From Choristoneura fumiferana (lineage: Eukaryota; Arthropoda; Insecta; Lepidoptera; Tortricidae): a stretch of DNA of 64,000 bases. The position numbers were made by a program, and so were the translations under genes. How positions within the stretch are numbered: position 1 is the stretch's first letter; each line of letters starts with the position of its first letter. The notes beneath the pieces were generated by a model. It made no database searches. It had not been told where the DNA came from and saw only the letters and a program-made list of their open reading frames with translations. This document shows, in pieces, positions 59,016 to 64,000 of this stretch. Location of the stretch: the NCBI RefSeq assembly GCF_025370935.1, contig NC_133473.1, forward strand, positions 3,641,414 to 3,705,413, given 5' to 3'.

Positions 59016-59215
59016 GGCGAGGCGGAGTTGCTCATCCAGAGAACTGGCGGTGGTAGGTCCAAAGCCTTGTTCCTTTAGCAGAGCAGCCAGCAACGCGTCG
59101 TTGCTCTTTCCATACTCCGTGCTGATGGCAATCGGCATTTTTGTTGCTTCTTGCACCATACCTGTCGGCTTTGCCTGCTGAATCAGCTTTTTTAATGCTT
59201 CGTCTGATGATTGCC
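59016..59215 (-). CDS. Mucin-like gene, exon with short helical units
   Basis: Acceptor TTGAAATTTCAG, starts in phase 1, ends in phase 0 at GCC|GTTAGT. 66 codons plus two bases: QSSDEALKKLIQQAKPTG, then NDALLAALLKEQGFGPTTAS and DEQLRLA. It carries two more of the Leu-pair units that recur through the protein. Without Thr runs, so it is less mucin-like than its neighbours. Confidence 0.78.
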
Positions 59216-59296
59216 CTGAAATTTCAAAATATGAACTTTGAAATCTGCAAAATTGTTTTCATTTCGAAGAAAATATTGTAATATGATTGAGATTAC

Positions 59297-59912
59297 CAGT
59301 TATAGCAATTTTACTCCTTAAAGTCGTCGTTTCTTGCGCGCCCTGTAACTGTATCAAAGTCTGTAATAACTTTTCATCGTCTTGCGTATTTTTCAGATCA
59401 TCTTTAACCGCAATCTTTGCACCAAATGGCCTTGTAGTTGTAACTTTCGGTCTTTGCGTTAGAGAGTCAAAAGGCTCATTAAGCGGTGAAGGTGAAGCGA
59501 GAAGGTTTGATAGAAGATTTAAGTCGTTGTTAACGTTTGGTGGTAGTTTAGGACTCACGTTAGAGTTCACGTTTGGAAGAGTTGGTAAATTTAACTTAGA
59601 TGGATCTTGCCCTGTGGCTTTTAATAAAGCCTGTAGTAGCTTAGTATCTTCTTGAAATTGTCTTATATCATCTTCAATTGAAGGTGTACTTGGAACATTT
59701 GTTGTTGGACGAGGTGTTGTCGTTGTCGTCGTCGTCGTCGTTGTTGTTGTTGTTCTAGGAGTGGTCGTGGGAATAATATTTTTTCCGGTACGTTCAGTAG
59801 ATTTTCCCGATTTTATTTCACTCAAACTTTTCTCTACTGCAAGAGCTATGATTCGGTTTGCCAGTGCTGCTTCAGGATCCGCAGTATTTGTATTAGTATT
59901 GAGAACCGATTT
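59297..59912 (-). CDS. Mucin-like gene, exon with ATGQ-type helical unit
   Basis: Acceptor CATTTTCGATTCCAG, phase 0 start, donor ACTG|GTAATC, phase 1 end. 205 codons. It begins KSVLNTNTNTADPEAALANR, has a Thr run (59703-59765, TTTTTTTTT-type), then DDIRQFQEDTKLLQALLKAT GQDP (59605-59680), a Pro/Asn/Leu linker, and DDEKLLQTLIQLQG. The first repeat is almost the same as one in the exon to the right, showing internal duplication. Confidence 0.82.
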
Positions 59913-60274
59913 CTGGAATCGAAAATGAAGATCATTAAAACATTTAAACTGAATATTATTGATAAGTTTTTCATCTGTTCAACTACATATCTGATTAGGA
60001 AATAAGTATATTGATAAATTGTCACTTATAACCATTTTTATACTATTATGGTCTCTACACATTACACCGTATCATGTCATCGCCGTAATAGGAACGTGTC
60101 AGACAGAGTGTCAAACGAAATGTCAAATGCATACATGACACGCGACGGCGACGGTTGGTTATGAAGCATGCTAGTGGGCATTATCTCATATTTTTCGATA
60201 CATAGAATGTGTATCGTGTAACGTGTAGAGACCTAATAGCTTAAAATTCTGTAAAATTTATAGAAAATTTGTAC
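59913..60274 (-). other. Intron of mucin-like gene (362 bp)
   Basis: Between TTG|GTACAA and CATTTTCGATTCCAG, phase 0. The donor is of only moderate strength. An in-frame readthrough would add FYKFYRILSY and stop, so retention would truncate the protein. Confidence 0.65.
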
Positions 60275-61879
60275 CAAGTTGTTCAGGAAAGCCAAGTCCT
60301 CCTCAACAGAGAACGTTGATGACGTAGGAATCTCGGTTGTAACTGTGAATTGAGATGCTGGCACCCTTCGCGCAGTTAGTACAGTTGTGGACTCTGAGGG
60401 TACAGCTGTTGTGGTTGATTGCCTTCTTCTCTGATTAAAAGGCGGGAATGTAGTAGATATCCTAATCGTCGTAGACTCAGTATTGCGGGTCTGAAACGTA
60501 GTAGGCACAGTGATAGTACTAGTTGAAATCGTTGTTGGTATAGGCACGGGCGATGTGTTTAATGTCGTGTATACAGGCCGTACGTTTATTGGAGTAGTTG
60601 GATTTGACCCAAGCGATGTAGTGTAAGGGTTAGATGCTATTCTTACGTTTGATGTTATTCCTGATATAACAGGAATGGGAAGGTTTGAGTTGCTTTGACC
60701 GGTAGCCTGAAGTAACACTTGTAAAAGTTTAGCATTCTCTTGGAGTTGCAATTGTTTTGCATCTGGTTGTACGGATGGTGTTGTTGTCTGTGGTTTGGGT
60801 GTTGTAGCAGTTTCTGTTGTAGATGGCACTGTTGTTGTTTTAATGTCTAAAGATGGTATGTTAAAATTGGCTGGATTTTGACCCGTGGCTTGTAGTAATG
60901 CTTTTAATAATTTAGTGTCTTCCTCAAACTGCCTTATATCATCTTCTATTGAACGAACGGTTGTAGTCTGAACTCTGTTATTTAATTTTATGTTGCCTCC
61001 AATGTTTGGTATTGTCAAAGCATGAGGATTTTTTCCAGCAATAGACAGGAGCTCTTGCAAGAATTTGTCTTCATCATTTTGTACTGTTGTCATTGCAAGA
61101 GTGGTCTTTGTATTAATTGAAGGAGTTCCAGTGCTTTGATCTAAACTGTTAGAATTTAATTTCTTAGGTATACGTTCTGTCCCATTTAAGAATGCTTGTA
61201 GTAAAGCAGCATCGTCTTGATATCTCTTAGCCTCTTCTTTAGTTATTGCAACGGTAGCAGTAGCGGCAACTGTTGAGGTCGGTATGGTTTCAGTTTCAGC
61301 TATACTTGTTGGTGCTGCTGTAGTCGTAGTGGTAGTGGTTGTTGCTGCTTCTGTAGTAGTAGTTACAGTAGTCGTTGCAGCTGGCGTAGTAGATGTTGTT
61401 GCTTCGGTAGTAGTTGTCACTGGAAGTGGAGTTGTAGTTGTTGTTGTTGGAGTTATAGTAGTTGTTGTTGGAGTTGTAGTAGTCGGAGCCATAGTAGTAG
61501 TTACCAAGGTGGTCGGCGTTTCAGTGACAGTTACTGGAGTAGAAATAGCTTCAGTAGAGGCTGTTGTCAGCATGCTTGTCATTGTTATGGATTCTGAGCT
61601 GGTATCTATGGTTGTTCCTGCAGGTGCTTGAACAGTGGTTGTCGGATCATCATCAGTCGGTATCAATGTTGGAATTTGTGGTGTTTGTGTATTAGATTCG
61701 GTAATTGGTTCCGTTACACCTATAGTTTGACTTGCTTCAGTTGTTGTAGGTGATTTGCTGGAAGCTAATTTTAATACATTCGAGTTTTGAGATCGAACAG
61801 TCACTTCGTCAATTGGTATAAATTTGAAAACTGCGTTGTCGTTTCCTTCACCAGGTTTTTCAGTGCGAATTTGCTTTGT
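60275..61879 (-). CDS. Mucin-like gene, main Thr-rich exon
   Basis: Acceptor ...CGATTACAG at 61880 and donor TTG|GTACAA at 60274, phase 0 on both sides, 535 codons. The ATG frame seen upstream of the acceptor (MLRYLEIVSLSLFLALILIF) looks like a signal peptide but is intronic. The first third is dominated by Thr (61290-61530, near-continuous ACT/ACA/GTT codons), a dense O-glycosylation type region. The rest carries four diverged helical units: DDAALLQAFLNGT (about 61200), FLQELLSIAGKNP (about 61050), DTKLLKALLQATGQNP (about 60900) and NAKLLQVLLQATGQ (about 60715), each followed by a Pro/Ile/Asn linker. Regular spacing suggests duplication of a helix-linker module. Extracellular or secreted role is inferred from composition. 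Confidence 0.85.
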
Positions 61880-62211
61880 CTGTAATCGTTTAAAAAATAT
61901 TAAAATTAATGCTAAAAATAAACTCAAACTAACTATTTCCAAATAGCGTAGCAATATACTACTAATCTACTAATAAACCAACCACCAACTTTATTTTATA
62001 ATTTTTTGTAACTTTTATCCTCTTACACCATTTGACGCATGCATAAAATGAAAACGTATGTTTAGAAATATGGTTGATTTTATGAGGTTACTCAGTGCCT
62101 AGTGACTGAAACTGACGGATTCAATTTCTATAGTTTCAGAGTGATTTACTTTAAATAAATTAGTGTTGTGAATTTAGTGATATATTTCGCGATACAAATT
62201 TTGTATTATAC
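61880..62211 (-). other. Intron of mucin-like gene (332 bp)
   Basis: GTATAA donor to ATTACAG acceptor, phase 0. It contains an ATG frame continuous with the downstream exon and encoding a hydrophobic stretch, which would matter only if transcription started here. Confidence 0.7.
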
Positions 62212-62454
62212 CTCCGGATCAATATCCAGTGTTAATATTGTTGGCTGACGAGTTGAGCTCGTCCTGGACGATATAACCATCTCCTCTTTAGCAGCTGAAG
62301 ATAAACTATTAAGCAGTATCTCATCGACAGAGGGTAGCATTGTAGTTGTGCGTAAACTTAAAACATGCGAGGCTGTGCTTTGCTCAGCAGGCGGCTTATT
62401 TGCCACAGTTACACCGCTACTGCTATCTTTTAAGTTAAGTGCCGATGACGATAT
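62212..62454 (-). CDS. Mucin-like gene, small Ser/Thr-rich exon
   Basis: Acceptor TTCGTAATTGCAG, donor GAG|GTATAA, phase 0 on both sides, 81 codons. Begins ISSSALNLKDSSSG, contains MLPSVDEILLNSLSSAAKEE, a weak version of the Leu-pair unit, and ends TILTLDIDPE. The apparent start two codons earlier is in the acceptor site. Confidence 0.8.
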
Positions 62455-62642
62455 CTGCAATTACGAAAATTATGTTAAGATTTAACTCGTAAGAAGCAGT
62501 TAGTGTGCGATGCATGCATAGCTTACTATAGTTCCGCAGGCTCCCGCATGCGCGGTCCATCTAATATGCGAAGTGAAAGAAAGCACCAAGCGCTTCAAGC
62601 TAAATAACATGAAGTCGATACCATATTTTGTAGGTTATTTAC

Positions 62643-64000
62643 AGTGTCGGTGGTAGTTAAACGATCCGTTTCGTTATTGGATGTGGATGTCTCTACATTA
62701 ATGGATACACGGATGGGGTTAGACTGTGGTCTGACTATGGCCGGATTATTATGGATGGGGCTGTATGGATTCCTCAAACTCCATGGGCTGATTGGTAGTA
62801 TGTCAATTTTTTGCATGATTCGTGGCACTCTGGTTCCATTCGGGAATTTGCGTATTACTGTGTTATTGGGTAGCACGCCATAAACGATGTAAGGGCTTGC
62901 CTCAGTTAATGATTCCAGTATGTCGTCGTTAGGATTTTTACGTACCACCGTATTGTTAGGCAGTATGCCGAATATAACATAATCTTTTTTCGGAATTGTT
63001 GATTGATTATTTATGTTAGATTGATTACCAGATGCTGAAGCATTGTTTGTCTGTTCATTAGTAGCTGTTGTTGTTTCTAGGTCTACCTCAGTGGTCGTTT
63101 CCATGTTATTTTGAGTAGATACTTCTTCGTCTGCTTGTGTTGTGGTTGCAATATCTGTAGTTGTTACTGTTTCAGTGCTTTGAGTACTTGTCACTCCAGC
63201 AGTTGTTGGCTCTGTAGACTCGTCTAATGACCTATTAGACAATTCAACAGCTGCTTCTGTTGTTGATAATGGGTCCGTAGCACTCTCTGCATTGCTTGAT
63301 GTAGAAAATGTACTCGTACTTATCTCGGTCAAACGAGTTGATACTGTTGGGAGCGATTCAGTACTAGTAACAGATACTTCTGACGACGTACCACTTGTAT
63401 TGAGGATATCAGAAGAATTGTTTGAGGATGGATCAGAAAAAGGTGAAGGAAGAAAAGGTGTAGTTGATAGAATAGAATCGTTCGTTGTGTCAGTAGTACC
63501 AGTCGTCGTGTTCATAGTACTCATAATTTCAGTCAGTCGTGCCGATATTGGAGAGTTATTTGTTTGTCCAAACATCTGAGTCAGTGCAGTCGCATTAGCC
63601 AGTTCATCATTGTGCTCACGTAATAAGTCTTCGATCATTTTTAAAACCTTAGCTTTTTTCGACAATATCCATAGTTGAAGAGGTGTAACGTCATTGATTT
63701 CCTGAATGTTGGAATCATCGTCAATTCGAGATGTTGTCGCGGGTACTGTACTAAAAGTTATAGGTTGAATTTTCAAGTCGGACATGTTGTTTGCGTTACC
63801 TGTATCCGTGTCAACAAAATCATTTATTTGGGAGTTTGTGAAAAATGGGATTGGAACAATTGGGTTATTGGGTATGATTCCATTGTTAATATCGCTATCT
63901 ACAACAATGCTATCGTTATCAATAGTATCAAACGACGTAGCTAATTTGGCATTAGTAGACTGTAAAATTGTTGCTTCAGTTGACAAATTCATTTTATCCA
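62643..64000 (-). CDS. Mucin-like gene, exon running off the right edge (partial)
   Basis: The frame is open to the last base, and the ATG at 63992 is preceded by in-frame codons, so the true start and any signal peptide are probably outside. Donor ACT|GTAAAT at 62643, phase 0. 450 codons after that ATG. Order: an acidic Asn/Asp-rich part, a helical unit (KVLKMIEDLLREHNDELANA, about 63580-63650), a long Ser/Thr/Glu-rich region with many possible O-glycosylation sites, then two copies of a short motif, YVIFGILPNNTVVRKNP (about 62935-62985) and YIVYGVLPNNTVIRKFP (about 62835-62885), and a Pro/Asn/Ile-rich end. The LPNNTV motif contains N-glycosylation sequons. The protein family is not recognised. 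Plus-strand frames over this exon are shadows. Confidence 0.82.

Noticed and set aside
61284..61631. Val-rich 115-codon plus-strand frame
   Set aside because: Exact shadow of the Thr codon tract of the minus-strand mucin-like exon.
61880..61954. Signal-peptide-like start (MLRYLEIVSLSLFLALILIF) for the Thr-rich exon
   Set aside because: Lies before a good acceptor (ATTACAG) with phase match to the upstream exon, so it is intron. It could count only if an internal promoter exists.

Overview
The window looks like nuclear DNA from a moth or butterfly (Lepidoptera): AT-rich, intron-rich and crowded with short interspersed elements. The main evidence is a multicopy tRNA-headed SINE with a (GAT)n tail, several LINE 3' ends, many small inverted-repeat elements, and an Ets98B-type gene with GT/AG introns. 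Species cannot be named from the sequence. Nothing bacterial, viral or CRISPR-like was seen. Most open frames of 60-100 codons are chance frames or decayed repeats. The real coding content lies in short spliced exons found by joining splice sites and reading phase.

Left part (1-10.4 kb): the 5' half of an Ets-family transcription factor of the Ets98B/PDEF (SPDEF) type on the minus strand. A long N-terminal exon (4324-5110) ends inside the Pointed (PNT) domain. The next exon (3579-3733) completes most of that domain in matching phase. The ETS DNA-binding exons are not seen and should lie beyond the left edge. Two candidate first coding exons (9912-9932 and 6438-6467) both have strong donors and join the long exon in frame, which suggests two promoters.

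Middle (10.4-54 kb): mostly repeats with few supportable exons. A likely minus-strand terminal exon lies at 28540-28748 with a poly(A) signal. A GC-rich, promoter-like block at about 36.0-36.2 kb lies next to a short ATG exon (35882-35920, minus). A possible plus-strand last exon lies at 36886-37137. None of these is recognised. The repeats include at least three SINE families, RTE-like and Jockey-like LINE remnants, hAT-like and Tc1/mariner-like MITEs, a five-copy palindromic family, a roughly 600-bp family with four copies, and three clear cases of one element inserted into another.

Right part (54.2-64 kb): a large minus-strand gene that enters from beyond the right edge and encodes a Thr/Ser-rich, mucin-like, probably extracellular protein. 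Six exons (64000-62643, 62454-62212, 61879-60275, 59912-59297, 59215-59016, 58773-58450) join in consistent phase into about 1,450 residues. Thr-rich linkers alternate with diverged helical units of the form LLxxLLxATGQ(N/D)P. Two further in-phase exons (55149-55030 and 54306-54217) may be an alternative 3' end of this gene or a separate small gene. No known family name is assigned.
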